Assembly: GCF_004210375.1 (NCBI RefSeq)
Contig: NC_134825.1
Span: 65,153,558-65,217,557 of the forward strand
Direction: 5' to 3'
Length of the DNA: 64,000 bases
Source of the DNA: Tachypleus tridentatus
Taxonomy: Eukaryota; Arthropoda; Merostomata; Xiphosura; Limulidae
The position numbers and the translations under genes are program-made. Below are positions 47,088 through 57,720 of the stretch, piece after piece. Each line of letters starts with the position of its first letter. Position 1 is the first letter of the stretch. A model generated the notes under the pieces. The model saw nothing but the letters and a program-made list of their open reading frames with translations, had not been told where the DNA came from and did no database searches.

Positions 47088-47409
47088 ACAGTTCTATTCA
47101 CTTCCTGCACTACCCAAATAAACTTAACCAAAAAGCTATGATAAATCACAAATAAATAAAATTTTATTAAGATCCGTTAAATACCACACGAAGTATTTAC
47201 GTCTCTTACACTTAGAGAATGATGCGATGGATTACATTAATCCTGCTATCTTCGAATTCGTTTAGTTATATTTGCCCCTACGCTAGTAAAATAATTGTAA
47301 AGTAAGTTTATTTAGTTTCAGATGTTCAGTCACCTGTTTGTTGAATTAGGACTCCAAGCTAGTGCGACTAAATTAGTCACAATCCACCTTCGCTGCTTGT
47401 AAACCAAAC

Positions 47410-47528
47410 GCACACCAATGGTTCAGCAGTAAGTCTATATACTTATAACGATAAATATTGGGTTTCGATATCCGTAGTGGACACGGCACAGATAGCCCAT
47501 TGTGTAGCTCTGTGCTTAACATGAACCA
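47410..47528 (+). mobile_element. SINE-C copy
   Basis: accaatggttcagcagtaag head, ttgggtttcgatatccgtag B box and cacagatagcccattgtgta core. Confidence 0.83.
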
Positions 47529-48905
47529 AGTAGAACAAACAAATGGAGTTGGAAATAAAATTATTTAATCATATATTATTAGTATCCTCCTATATAGAAG
47601 TTGAGTATGCGATATTAAAATGGGATTGGAGTGTCACCATGTCCGGTTGTCCTCTGTCTAACCAGCGTGTATCTTAACAACAGGTTTGCCGTGCAGTTTT
47701 CAGAGCAAAAAGACTCGTCGTAGGGTGTCATTCCAAAGTGCATCATATCTCTCTGCTGGTTTCTATAATCAATCTGGTAAGAGTGGGTGACGGTTTCGCA
47801 GCAGCTTTTTCAACAATCTGATCGCAGAGAAATCCATAGGCATTATGTTTGGTTGACAAGTTTACTAGCTTATCATCCAGTGGAATAACATGAATAATCA
47901 TTTTATTTTATAACTGTGTGAGGCACTCAATAGCTCAACAGAAAGTAGACTAGAAACCTTATATTGGTGAATTTATACTCTATCGGCTTCTTCTCCATAC
48001 GGATGTCATTCTTGATTACGTTCTGTATTGTTTCTCAGGTTATATGGACATATTTTGCCACTGATATGTGTGTTTGCGGATTACTATATGTTACGAGACA
48101 CGTCATTTTGTTTTACAACAGCTTATTTCAGGTCCATTTCTGGATGGCCCTTGTATCCGAAATTAATCCATATTCGTTTTTCTTTTCTTTTTTTCCGTTT
48201 TCTAAATCCCCGACCTGAACATATCTTTATGACTGGAGAGTAGTAATATTTTGTGAGGAAAAGAAGTATTACATACCTTATCCAAAAGAGCACAAGTTTT
48301 GGTGGCATCACCCTGCCAACACGCCACGCCAAACAACGTCAAAAATGTAATTCTAATTTATTCGTTCCTCTGCTACTCTGTATCAGCTGTTGTCGTCCCA
48401 TGACTTGCTGATTTGTATATTGAAAATCGTTGTAATAAAACTTATTCAATCCTCTATATATGGTGTTTTAGCTAATTTTATTTTTCCATATAAGTGGTTG
48501 TATTTTAAATAAACCACACTTTCAATAGATTGGCTCGGGGAAAAAAAAACACCTGACAATATGATTTCAAAATATTATTTCATAGTCAAACAAACCACAG
48601 TACACAAGAGAAAATACTAAGAAAATACGAAAATATCTTGACAACTTTTATAAAGGTCTGTTTCCTATTGAACATACATGAACCTGGTATTATGGTGCGA
48701 TTGTCCTTGTCCTTTGAATCTGAGGGTTTATGGTTTGTGGCTGGTTTTGTCGTCAAAACATGTTCTGCATTTTGTAACCATGTATACGTTAGGATCCTTG
48801 TTTACATGGTGCAAAACTTATGCCACACAATTGCTGGTTTTACCAAGAACTAACATTCTGTATTGATAGTGCTGCAAATTTTAAAATAATGCAACCCTTC
48901 CCTTA
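47529..48905. other. intergenic, nothing recognised
   Basis: No gene was recognised. The - strand of 47640-47900 shows a 45-codon open stretch, then shifts and stops; no family was identified. Confidence 0.5.
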
Positions 48906-49027
48906 AAACCTCACAATGGCACAGCGATATGTTCGCGAAGTTACAACGCTAGAAATAATATGAATTCGATACCCTTGATGGGTAAAGCACAGACAAGCTG
49001 TTGTGTAGCTTTGTGCTTAACTTCAAA
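48906..49027 (+). mobile_element. SINE-C copy
   Basis: tcacaatggcacagcgatat head, gttacaacgct loop, gaattcgatacccttgatgg B box, gttgtgtagctttgtgctta core. Confidence 0.82.
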
Positions 49028-49085
49028 CCACCAAAACTTCTCCTGAAGTAAAAATAGTTTAAAATAATAACATTGAAAAGGAATA

Positions 49086-49180
49086 ATTTGTTTGTTTGTT
49101 TATTTTAACGCAGGGCTACATGATAGGTTATGTGCGCTTTGTTCACCACGGGAAATCGAAATCCAGCTTTTAGCAGCTTA
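49086..49180 (-). mobile_element. SINE-C copy, inverted
   Basis: Tail complement ttgtttgtttgtttatttta, then cgctttgttcaccacgggaa. Confidence 0.7.
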
Positions 49181-49404
49181 ATTATATACATTTATAAAAA
49201 CAACACACTTTAGGAAGTTTTGAAGTTTCAGACTGTCGTGGCTAGCAGACAACATTTGCCAAGCAACAAGTCACAACTAATTCAAAAGTTGTAAATCAAG
49301 TGACACTGGCCGAGATTATGTAATGATTAAAAGATCAATCACAAATTATGACGTCATATATAAATCACGCAAAAAATGTCACAGCAATGTTATGACGTTG
49401 AATA

Positions 49405-49560
49405 TAGGGCTATAAGAGTGACAGGTAAATCCCATTATTTGTCACACAAGAGTAGCCTAACATTTAGCTGTAGATTCTGTTGACTGGAACTTCTTTATAT
49501 CTGAGCATGTCTGTTTGAATTAAATACAACTGCGTAGCTATGCAGAAAATTCTGAAAAAG
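49405..49560 (+). mobile_element. old SINE-A fragment
   Basis: gtaaatcccattatttgtca, aagagtagcctaac and a tgcgtagctatgcag core are recognisable; the rest is degraded. Confidence 0.5.
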
Positions 49561-50204
49561 AAAGCCTCCAAAATAATTTAATATTTACAAGTTTCTTTTA
49601 GCACTATCATTCTTTATTTACATCTTGTTTGGCTACTTGCTGGGACGTGCATTACATACAGAAATTCTTTTTCACGTCTCAAAACCAGTCTTCACATATT
49701 CAGATTGTTTTGTTCACCAAGAGACTTCATCACCAATTAATCATGTGTTTTCCATTATACAAGCTTATTTTCTTACAACATTATACTGGTCACAGTATCC
49801 ATCACACACTCTCAGGTTACATGACTGATTTTTCCTGTACCTAAATGCCAATGGTTTGGAACTACAAGAGCACGAAATTTGTTCGAGTTAGTTATTTTTA
49901 AAACGTGAAAAGAAACTTTAATACTATTGCACTGTATTTGCCCGAATATAAAGCTCACCCAATTCTGAAAAGTTAAAGTATATTTGTTTATTGCACATCA
50001 GTTGTACACAATATATTGAATACTTTCTAAATACAGTAAACAACTATCGATGTATAAAACATTTTCAGAAATCTTTCACAGAATATTTTTTGGGCTTTAG
50101 TTTTGCAAAATTTATTGAAAACTCTCTATGTTGTAATAGACTGTGCTATTCATTGATTTTATCGGATATGCTTCTTTGAACTTCTGTTTCATTTTTTTCT
50201 ATGT
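49561..50204. other. intergenic, nothing recognised
   Basis: Short overlapping frames only, with no family resemblance. Confidence 0.6.
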
Positions 50205-50307
50205 TATCCAGTGGTACAGCGGAATGTCTGCTGATTTCAATACTCATGATGGGCATAGCATATATAGCCCATTGTGTAGCTTTGTATTTAACTACAAACA
50301 AATCAGC
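50205..50307 (+). mobile_element. SINE-C copy with anticodon-arm deletion
   Basis: ccagtggtacagcggaatgt head joins atttcaatactcatgatggg, then agcccattgtgtagctttgt and an aaacaaat tail. Confidence 0.8.
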
Positions 50308-50507
50308 TTCCGATTCCCACAACATGTCATCATACATTACATTGGACATGTAACATTTTTTGAAATCTATAATGATTTTCGGGAGTAGGTTTTTGTAAAA
50401 TAACTAACAAATTTGTATGTGCGGAAATATATTACACAGTCAATTTGTCGGGAGGTATTTAAAGGATAAAAGTGCGCTTTATATTCGAACAAATACGGTA
50501 TTTATGG

Positions 50508-50850
50508 GAAAGCTACCAAGTGTATCTGCGCCAGTCCCTCCTAGTGACCAGATCACTGATCAGTAACCTGTGGTTCTTTAACCCTCTCGTTGTCCAATTA
50601 CTGAAGTTGGGGAAACATACATTGTGGTTTTCGGCATATACAGAAATTGGGAAAAGAAAAGCTCATGTTATTTGAATCGCCCACTTATGGACTCGAGGGA
50701 AGGTAGCCAATCAGCAGCATAGTACTGTTTACCATTTACGTTAAAAGACTAACTTTTACTCTGATAATGTACCCATTCTTTAAAGTGCGGGGAATGTTTT
50801 GGGGCATCGCACGAATTCGAAATAGTGGACTCTGAAATTTAGAGCGCTAC
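50508..50850 (-). mobile_element. possible very old SINE-A, inverted, with insertion
   Basis: gggaaagctaccaagtgtat, ggactcgagggaaggtagcc and catcgcacgaattcgaaata fall in the right order for an inverted SINE-A, with unrelated sequence between them. Confidence 0.35.
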
Positions 50851-51602
50851 AACAGAAACGTTAAAAATAAGGACAACAAATATGGGCGTATCCAAAATGT
50901 AACTATAGGCTGGTATTTCATTAAACGAATATCAGGGTAAAACCATAAAACTTCAAATTATATGTACACAAGGTCAACTTAAAATTGTTGTTCTACGTCG
51001 ATTGGATCTAAAGAATATTGTCAAGTTGACCATTTTCACACCTCAAAAGAAGCTGTTGTGATTGTAAAAAATCAGCAGGGTTCGGATTTATATACCCCCA
51101 TCCCCGCACATAAACATATGAATCTCTTTGTGGGTGTAATTCTTAAAACTAAGCAAATCGAAAAACTCGGTTCAAGTCGAGTAGTTTTTCTGTCGCAGAT
51201 TATGGCTGTCCATTAAAGCGTAACGCGATGACAGTGAATGAACAACAACGGAATGCCACTACAAGTCACGAGCCACGTGAACTGATGCTTTAAGAAGCTT
51301 CTGGAAACAACAGCTTTGTTTTTATCGACGTCAGAAAAGGAACGAAGCACAGCTTTGAAAAATACCAGTAATGTAAAGATAGCTAAAAATTACACAAGAG
51401 TGTTTTATTTCTTTATATAAAAAACTCACATGTTTTGTCAGAAAAATAAAATCAAATCACATTGTAATCATTTCATGCGGTGAACTTTGCAGTATTCATG
51501 TTGTGTCACTACTTTTTAGTTGAAGTTTTACGTTATCTGACGTTTTCATACTTCCAAGAGAAGCTACAGTAACGTTTGTAACTAACCACATGACTTCAGA
51601 AT
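50851..51602. other. intergenic, nothing recognised
   Basis: No feature identified. Confidence 0.6.
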
Positions 51603-51615
51603 TGTGTAAGAACAG

Positions 51616-51659
51616 TTTGTTTGTTTTGAAATTTCGCACAAAGCTACTCGAGGGCTATC
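51616..51659 (-). mobile_element. 44-bp 5'-truncated SINE-A with exact 13-bp target-site duplication
   Basis: Only the last 44 bases of SINE-A are present (tttgtttgttttgaaatttc ... gagggctatc on the + strand). Identical tgtgtaagaacag flanks it at 51603-51615 and 51660-51672. Confidence 0.92.
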
Positions 51660-51824
51660 TGTGTAAGAACAGAGCCAAGTTGATTACTCGCCTCAAGAAA
51701 GACAGCTGCTACAGTTTCTCATATTAAAAGATTACTTGATGCTGAGCTAGATAGGGTGGTTGATAATGACAAGATCTACACATATTTTATTATTACTCCT
51801 TACAGGCAGGACTTTATACCTTAC

Positions 51825-51960
51825 AGCAAAGGCTCGCGCGGCCCACAAGCAACGTCGAGTTGGCGCGGGAACAGACGAGACTAAAACGACAGTAGGGGAA
51901 TGGGGGAAGGGGAACGGCGACCACAATTGCTAAAACTTGCCATAAGTAGCTCCTTCAGCA
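51825..51960. other. CpG- and GC-rich patch
   Basis: About 130 bases with many CpG (ctcgcgcggcccac, aacgtcgagttggcgcggga), then a purine run. It stands out from the AT-rich surroundings. Its function is unknown. Confidence 0.5.
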
Positions 51961-52373
51961 GGGTGTTTTTTTTATTCACATTGTGGCTGTTTTTACCACG
52001 CTTAGTAACTACTGTGTTCGCTGATAACTAATATATATATGATAGAGAAATAAAGTTGAAATGTGGTTTTCTATGATATGACCTTACTCTTCGAATTTTC
52101 ACCGATTTTTTTAAATTTGAAAACTTTTTAAATCCAAAATTTTATATCAACGATTTACTATAATGATATACATACGGATCACTAACAAAGTGCTTATTCT
52201 CTAAATTCAAATAAATATCACAGTACTAGGTACGTATTTTGCATTAATTAACAAGGCATAGCTATTACTCTTCCAGCTTTATTTGAACATATACATGCAT
52301 AACAGAGTAAATAATTTGTATCTAAGTGTTGATAATTTACTAACAACACATGTAGAGTGTAGTGCTGAAAGAA

Positions 52374-52510
52374 CACTATGTAACACAAATTTTGTTCCTG
52401 GATAGTATGTGTTATTTCTTAATTGCTTATGTTGTAAAAGTACAGAAAATGGTCATTATTCTTTTCAAACTTTGCTTTTGTGACCTGGATAATGAAATTT
52501 AGAAATTAAC
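52374..52510 (+). repeat. left terminal inverted repeat of the CACTA-type element
   Basis: Pairs with 53912-54058. By eye roughly three-quarters of positions agree, with a few small gaps. The outer end is cactatgtaacaca. Confidence 0.82.
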
Positions 52511-52600
52511 CTATTTTCTATGTAAAAACGGGCAAATTTGCACATTTTCATTTACATAAGGTCTGAATAAAACAACATATGAAACAAGATTTACGTATAT

Positions 52601-53683
52601 TCATACTAAAGTTATACAAACATGTTTAGAAGTGAATAGTTTTTCGAGATTTGTGACTGTAATATAAATCACTTTCACGTACAGCCCCCAAATGTAATCT
52701 CCCATCATGTTTTCGTTATACACTCCTTGGTAGCAGTGTTCCAAGTCCAGTATATCTTGGTGGAAGCGCTCGCCTTGCTCCTCTGAGTGTGTTCCTATAT
52801 TCCCCTTGAATTTATCAAGATGAGTGTCAAGAATATGGACTTTCAGGGACATCCTGCAGCCCATTTTTCCGTAGTTCTTCACCAGAGCCTCAATCAGTTA
52901 CACATAATTTTCGGCCTTGTGATTGCTCAAAGAAGCCTCGAACCACTGCGAGAAAGTTGCCCCAAGCTTTTTTTCCTTCCTACTGAGCTTCTTTTGGAAA
53001 TTCTGTGCACTTCAGGATCTTCTTTATTTGTGGTCCAACGAATACACCAGCTCTGACCTTTGCCTCAGACAGTTTAGGGAAGAAGTCTCAAAGGTACTTT
53101 AAGGCTGCAGACTCCTTATCAAGAGCTGTGACAAATTGTTTCATAAGATCTAATTTTATGTGCAATGGTGGGAACAACATCTTCTGGAGGTCCACTAGTG
53201 GCTCACACTTGACATTGTGCCTCCCCACAGAGAACTCAGTCCGTTGTGGTCAGTGCTTCCTGTTGTAGTGCGCTGCTGTGGTATTATGAAGAATAAGTTT
53301 ATTTTATCCACAACTAATGTGTAAGAGGTTCATGCAAAATATTTTATATATGATATTTTTCTATATATTTCAAATTAAAAAAAAAAGATATTTAAACTTT
53401 AAAAGGTCTAAAATTTGTATAATATAAAATCTTATTATTCAAGTTAGCAAAAATTGTCCATCTTACCTTCTAGAGTTTTCTTGCAGTGCTCACAGGTAAA
53501 ATGAGGTACCCAGGGTTTGTCCTGATCCCCAACAAGCATGCCGAAATATGCCTTGTAGGCTTCACACATTTTAGCAGATGCTGTCACAGAGTACTTTTTC
53601 GCTCTTGTCTTGATAAATTGGCCACATACGTAGCAGAATGGTCTGGAGAATGCTTGCAGCTTCTTGATGCTTCTCTTATAAAA
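52601..53683 (-). pseudogene. two-exon transposon gene, broken; uncharacterised multi-copy arthropod family
   Basis: Exon 1 (53683-53467) encodes a zinc-binding start, FCYVCGQFIKTRAKKYSV, then YKAYFGMLVGDQDKPWVPHF and CEHCKKTLE, and ends at a gtaag donor. Exon 2 starts after ccacag (53275) and encodes PQRTEFSVGRHNVKCEP, PPLHIKLDLMKQFVTALDKE, FPKLSEAKVRAGVFVGPQIK, then MGCRMSLKVHILDTHLDKFK and EEQGERFHQDI with YNENMMGDYIWGL. I recognise these blocks from a repetitive, uncharacterised family seen in many arthropod and other invertebrate genomes; the link is from memory. Damage: TGA where the family has Trp near 53260, TGA after KYL, and a frameshift between GPQIK and KNYGKMG. The central few hundred residues are absent. 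Its place inside the inverted repeats suggests it is, or derives from, the transposase. Confidence 0.78.
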
Positions 53684-53748
53684 TCAGATAGGTCTATGGG
53701 TTCACTTAGGCAGCTAGAACTAAAATGAAGTGGTGAGTGGTGAGCCCC

Positions 53749-53760
53749 TGGATATATATT
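53749..53760 (-). promoter_or_regulatory. TATA-like box of the transposon gene
   Basis: On the - strand it reads taatatatatcc, between the HSE cluster and the coding remnant, about 70 bases before the recognisable protein. The position suits a core promoter. Confidence 0.5.
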
Positions 53761-53771
53761 ACTATGGAAAG

Positions 53772-53862
53772 TTCTAGAAATGTCTAAAAGGTTCTTGAAA
53801 ATTCTCGTAAGTTCTACAATATTCTAGAAAATTCTTAAACTATTGTAAGTTCGAGAAAATTC
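53772..53862 (-). promoter_or_regulatory. cluster of heat-shock-element-like motifs
   Basis: Three exact TTCnnGAAnnTTC motifs: 53792-53804 (ttcttgaaaattc), 53822-53834 (ttctagaaaattc) and 53850-53862 (ttcgagaaaattc). A fourth has one mismatch at 53772-53784 (ttctagaaatgtc). This is the canonical HSF-binding arrangement. The cluster lies just upstream of the TATA-like box of the - strand transposon gene. Confidence 0.65.
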
Positions 53863-53911
53863 TCTATCAGCTACACAGCACTGAATCTATCTGCAATGTT
53901 CTGGAAGATGT

Positions 53912-54058
53912 GTCAATTTGAAAATTTCATAACCCAGGTCACAAAAGCAAAATTTGTAAAGAAAAATAGGTATTTTCCATTTACTTTAGGCATAAGCAAT
54001 TAGGAAATAACACTTTCTACCCAGGAACAAGAAAAAGTAAAAGTTTTGTTACATAGTG
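53912..54058 (-). repeat. right terminal inverted repeat of the CACTA-type element
   Basis: Inverted counterpart of 52374-52510. The outer end, read inward on the - strand, is cactatgtaacaaaac. Confidence 0.82.
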
Positions 54059-54095
54059 TAATAGTGTTTGTGTATATACCTCTAAAACGTTGATT

Positions 54096-54212
54096 TTGTT
54101 TGTTCATTTGGAGTTAATCCCAAATAGAATATTCATGCTGTGCTTACTATGAGTATCAAAACCCGATTTTTAGCGTTATAAGTCTACAGACTTACAGTTG
54201 AACTGCTGGAGG
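54096..54212 (-). mobile_element. SINE-C copy, inverted
   Basis: Tail complement tttgtttgttcatttggagt, then tatcaaaacccgatttttag and gttataagtctacagactta. It starts 38 bases outside the CACTA-type element. Confidence 0.78.
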
Positions 54213-54805
54213 GGGTTAAATTTTTGACAGAAAAATTAAAACGAAATTTTCGGAATATATACTTCACTTCTCGTACCAATTTGTTGCATTCCGGTCATAC
54301 AGCTCTACTCACTGTTCTAGGTCAGAGTGTTTACTTAAGATTGAGCCTCTATTTAATTACACAACGGTCTATGACTACATGCTTATAAATACTAATATTA
54401 CATCATAATCGGCAGGTATCCAACTGTTAAAAGGAAAGAAACGACCCATGGTTGTCGCGCCCAGACTGTAAATCCATACTTTCGGGACACAAATGAGGTT
54501 TACACTTTGAGGTCGTGGATGCGCTATAGGGATCAGTTCATATTGCACTATTTTACGAGACAAGAGTGAGTCAATTGTTGGTAATGGGTATTATTGAATA
54601 GAAGCCTTCCTTCTCGACCACCAGCTTAAAATCTTAGACGATACCTCTTGTATAGCTTTTTACTACAATAATTCATATATCGATACTTTGATGAGTAAAG
54701 GTCAAGTAAAACTAATCGAACTGATAATACTTATTTGATGAGGTAAAGATTATTCGAGTAAAGAGGTGAAATTCAGCCTTCTAATAAGAATAGAATTCAT
54801 GTACT
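54213..54805. other. intergenic, nothing recognised
   Basis: No feature identified. Confidence 0.6.
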
Positions 54806-54912
54806 GTCCTTATGGGACAGCGATAAGTCTTCGGAGTTACAATGCTAGCATCAAGGGTTCGAAACTCCTCGGTGGGGACACAGCAGATGGCTCAAGGTTG
54901 CTTTGTTATAAG
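54806..54912 (+). mobile_element. SINE-B copy interrupted by a SINE-A
   Basis: tatgggacagcgataagtct head, gttacaatgct loop, agggttcgaaactcctcggt B box and a cagcagatggctcaaggttg core. The tail is cut by the SINE-A at 54913. Confidence 0.82.
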
Positions 54913-55184
54913 TTTATTTGTTTTAACTTTCACGCAAAGCTACACGAGGGCTATCTGCGCTAACCGTTCCTACTTCAGCAGTATAAGACGAGAAGGAAGG
55001 CAGCGAGTTATCACTGCTAACTCTTGGACTAATATTTTACCAAAGAATAGTGAGTTTGACCATCACATAATAAGGCCCTCACAGCTGAAAGGGCGAGAAT
55101 AGTTTGGTGTGACGGGGATTCAAACCCGCGACCCTCAATAACGAGTCGAGAACCCTAACCATCTAGCGATGTTGGGCTCAGGCG
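54913..55184 (-). mobile_element. SINE-A copy, inverted, nested in SINE-B
   Basis: Full-length - SINE-A. ttgttataag (54903-54912) and ttgctataag (55185-55194) flank it, 9 of 10 identical. They are the gctttgctataag part of the SINE-B core, so the SINE-B was there first. Confidence 0.9.
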
Positions 55185-55451
55185 TTGCTATAAGATTGAA
55201 TTTATACACATTTGTACTTGATTTATTGCCATCTGGTGACACAATATGAAAGCTTAAAAGAGAATCCGGCTGTAGAGGAAGGAATAATTATTAATAAAAT
55301 ACTTAACCTTTAAGTCAAACAGAACGGTTTCGATTAAAGCAGATACTTTCAATACAAAATAATATAACTTACTAAAACAGGTTTCTTTGTGTTAAGTGAA
55401 AAACTTATAATAAACGGGCACAATATTTTACGTTTGGGCTAACTGTAAAAT

Positions 55452-55733
55452 TGTTCGTTTGTTTGTTTTTGAATTTCGCGCAAAGCTACAGAAGGGCTAG
55501 CTGCACTAGCTGTCCCTAATTTAGCGGTGTAATACAAAAGGGAAGACAGCTAGTCATCACCACCAACCGCCAACCCTTGGGCTAGTATTTTACCAACAAA
55601 TACTGGGATTGACCGTGACTTTATAACACCCCCACGGCTAAAAGGGCGAGCATGTTTGGTGTGACGGGAATTCGTACCCGCAACTCTAAGATTACAAGTC
55701 GAGCGCCTTAACCACCTGGCAATGCTGGGCCTC
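55452..55733 (-). mobile_element. SINE-A copy, inverted, full length
   Basis: tgtttgtttttgaatttcgc tail complement through to the head complement ctggcaatgctgggcc. Confidence 0.92.
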
Positions 55734-56539
55734 AGTAAATCCGAGAGCAGTCTTTTTTCAGGTTGAATCAAGCCCGTTATGTACTAATGTATTAGTTGAT
55801 CCAAAAGTTAGTTATCTCCCAATTAAATCTCTACAGGCCAAAACATATATATGAATTGCAATACTACAACTAGTTGGTTATTTGTCACTCCGTGTATCTT
55901 GCATAAATAGGAGTTCACGTATACTTGCAAGCAGAGTGTAACAAAGGAGTTTGTGTCCCTTGCTGCTTTGCTTATTAGAAGGCTTAAGGGTCAAGACGTG
56001 ATCCTTACGTTAAATTTAGCGAAGATTGTACTCGAACTCTAGAGGTTTCCGATCTCACTGTTTAGTTCATGTATTTATAAGATGTTGTTGAAATTGAAAG
56101 AGTCAATACGTGTACAGAAATAGAGCAAAAGAAAATTGGTAGAGCGCTCTGAGGTAACTAAGTTTCATAAAACGTCACACAACAAGTTAATTAATTTAAC
56201 GTAGGTTTTACTTGGATGAAACACGATCAAGTAGAATCTAAATCGAACCATCATATCCATCATTTTGAGTGAAATGAAACCACATATGTTATAGCCACTT
56301 CAGCGGCATAGAACGTTAGTAACCACTTTGAGCCCTAACAGTGTTGCTATCGCTCACTATTGCTAGACAGTTGCTCTGTCTATTTTAATACGAGCAGCAA
56401 GTCACTCATAAGTCATTATATATTTTCTGGGATATTATTAAATAAGTAACATTTCATCGAAGAATAACACTAAAGTGAAAAAGATTTAAACCGTCTTTGG
56501 TTTACAAGGAGCTCCGAAAGTTCCCTAGTTCGCGGCTCG
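55734..56539. other. intergenic, nothing recognised
   Basis: No feature identified. Confidence 0.6.
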
Positions 56540-56640
56540 TTGACACATTAAGGCGTTCTGCATTTCGGGGTCTGTGGGTGCGACATAACACATTTTACTC
56601 TTCGGTCAGACAAGAGTAGCCTAAGCGTTGGCGGTGGATG
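56540..56640 (+). mobile_element. old SINE-A fragment
   Basis: cattaaggcgttctgcattt and caagagtagcctaagcgttg in the right order; the middle is deleted. Confidence 0.45.
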
Positions 56641-56718
56641 CGTTCAAAATTAGGAACAGATATAAGGAAGTTCGCAAACAATAGTAGTTTATGTGGTGGA
56701 GGAGAGTATACTTTACAT

Positions 56719-57043
56719 TAGTTATCACCATTAGATTCCATCTAGGAACATAGAGCCGCAATTGCTTGCACACTCTTCAACAAGTATTTAAGTGAGCAGG
56801 TTGTTAGCCCACTGCACCGAGCCGTCCCTAATTTAGCAGTGTAAGACTAGAGGGAAGGCAGCTAGTCATCACCACCCACCGCCAGCTCTTGGGCTACTCT
56901 TTTACCAATGAATAGTGGGATTAACCGTCACATCATAACGCCCCCACTGCTGGGAGGGCGAGCATGTTTGGCGCGACGCGGGCGCGAACCCGCGACCCTC
57001 GGATTACGAGTCGCACGCCTTACGCGCTAGGCCATGTCAGGCC
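56719..57043 (-). mobile_element. chimeric SINE-A with a different 3' tail and exact 13-bp target-site duplication
   Basis: On the - strand, 57043-56825 is a good SINE-A from head to ctaaattagggacggct. It then continues not with the usual agcgcagatagccctcg core but with about 105 bases of another sequence (gtgcagtgggctaacaacct ... ggaatctaatggtgataact). The whole is flanked by identical gtatactttacat at 56706-56718 and 57044-57056, so it was inserted as one unit. Confidence 0.9.
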
Positions 57044-57056
57044 GTATACTTTACAT

Positions 57057-57534
57057 ATACTTGGTTAATAAGCGCTGTGTATTATCATCAGAACACACTG
57101 AAGTGCTTGTGTGAATAATTAACGAAATAAAAGGGAAGATCTATGGATTTCTTTCTGATAATTGCGTCGCCATTAAATTCCTTTCCTTTCGTTTGCGTTT
57201 AATTTGTTATTTAATTTGTGAATGGTACAAAATTTCGTACCTTACTCACAGTATAAGGATGAGCGCTAATGAAAGACAGCCAATAAACGATGTTTCAAAA
57301 TGGAATTTGAAATATAAATTATCATATTTTCCGCATACTGTAATGTAATTTACAGACTATAGTAATGTTGTTGTTGTTTTTCTTTCAAACGAGTTTGATG
57401 GTTATTTTTTCTACTTTGCATGAAAATGAGTGCATGGACTACGTGGTAAGGAATATCAATAGAAAGTACATATACAAAATGCATTTGGTATTTTTTTATT
57501 TGAACAGCACCTTATGTAATCCAAGATTTAGGCA
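57057..57534. other. intergenic, nothing recognised
   Basis: No feature identified. Confidence 0.6.
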
Positions 57535-57720
57535 GAGGTATCCCTAATTCAGAACTGCTCATCGGAAGGAGGAGCAGTCAGTCACCAACACCCGAAGCCT
57601 ATTTACGCATGTTTAACCTAATACCGTCACAGTTATAATGGCCCCACTGTTGAAATTGCGCTGCACACATTCAGTAGGATATCACGTCTCGAGTCTTTCG
57701 ACCCGTAGTCCAGAATGTTA
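57535..57720 (-). mobile_element. old SINE-A copy, inverted
   Basis: gtatccctaattcagaactg, aaggaggagcagtcagtcac, taataccgtcacagttataa and ggccccactgttgaaattgc follow the SINE-A order with heavy divergence. Confidence 0.65.

Larger units (their letters stand above)
52374..54058 (-). mobile_element. CACTA-ended DNA transposon, internally deleted
   Basis: The ends 52374-52510 and 53912-54058 are inverted copies of each other over about 140 bases (for example tgcttttgtgacctgg at 52472-52487 against ccaggtcacaaaagca near 53934). Both outermost sequences read CACTATGTAAC inward, the CACTA terminus of EnSpm-type elements. The 3-bp flanks are gaa and taa, an imperfect match to the short duplication expected. 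The interior carries a damaged two-exon gene on the - strand with its own promoter-like region. At 1.69 kb and with the middle of its protein missing, this copy is non-autonomous. Confidence 0.82.

Noticed and set aside
47640..47900. Possible degraded coding fragment on the - strand
   Set aside because: A 45-codon open stretch is followed by stops and frame changes, and I could not tie it to any family.
52787..53728. + strand frames at 52787-53056, 53005-53268 and 53486-53728
   Set aside because: The recognisable protein blocks are on the - strand; these are the complement.
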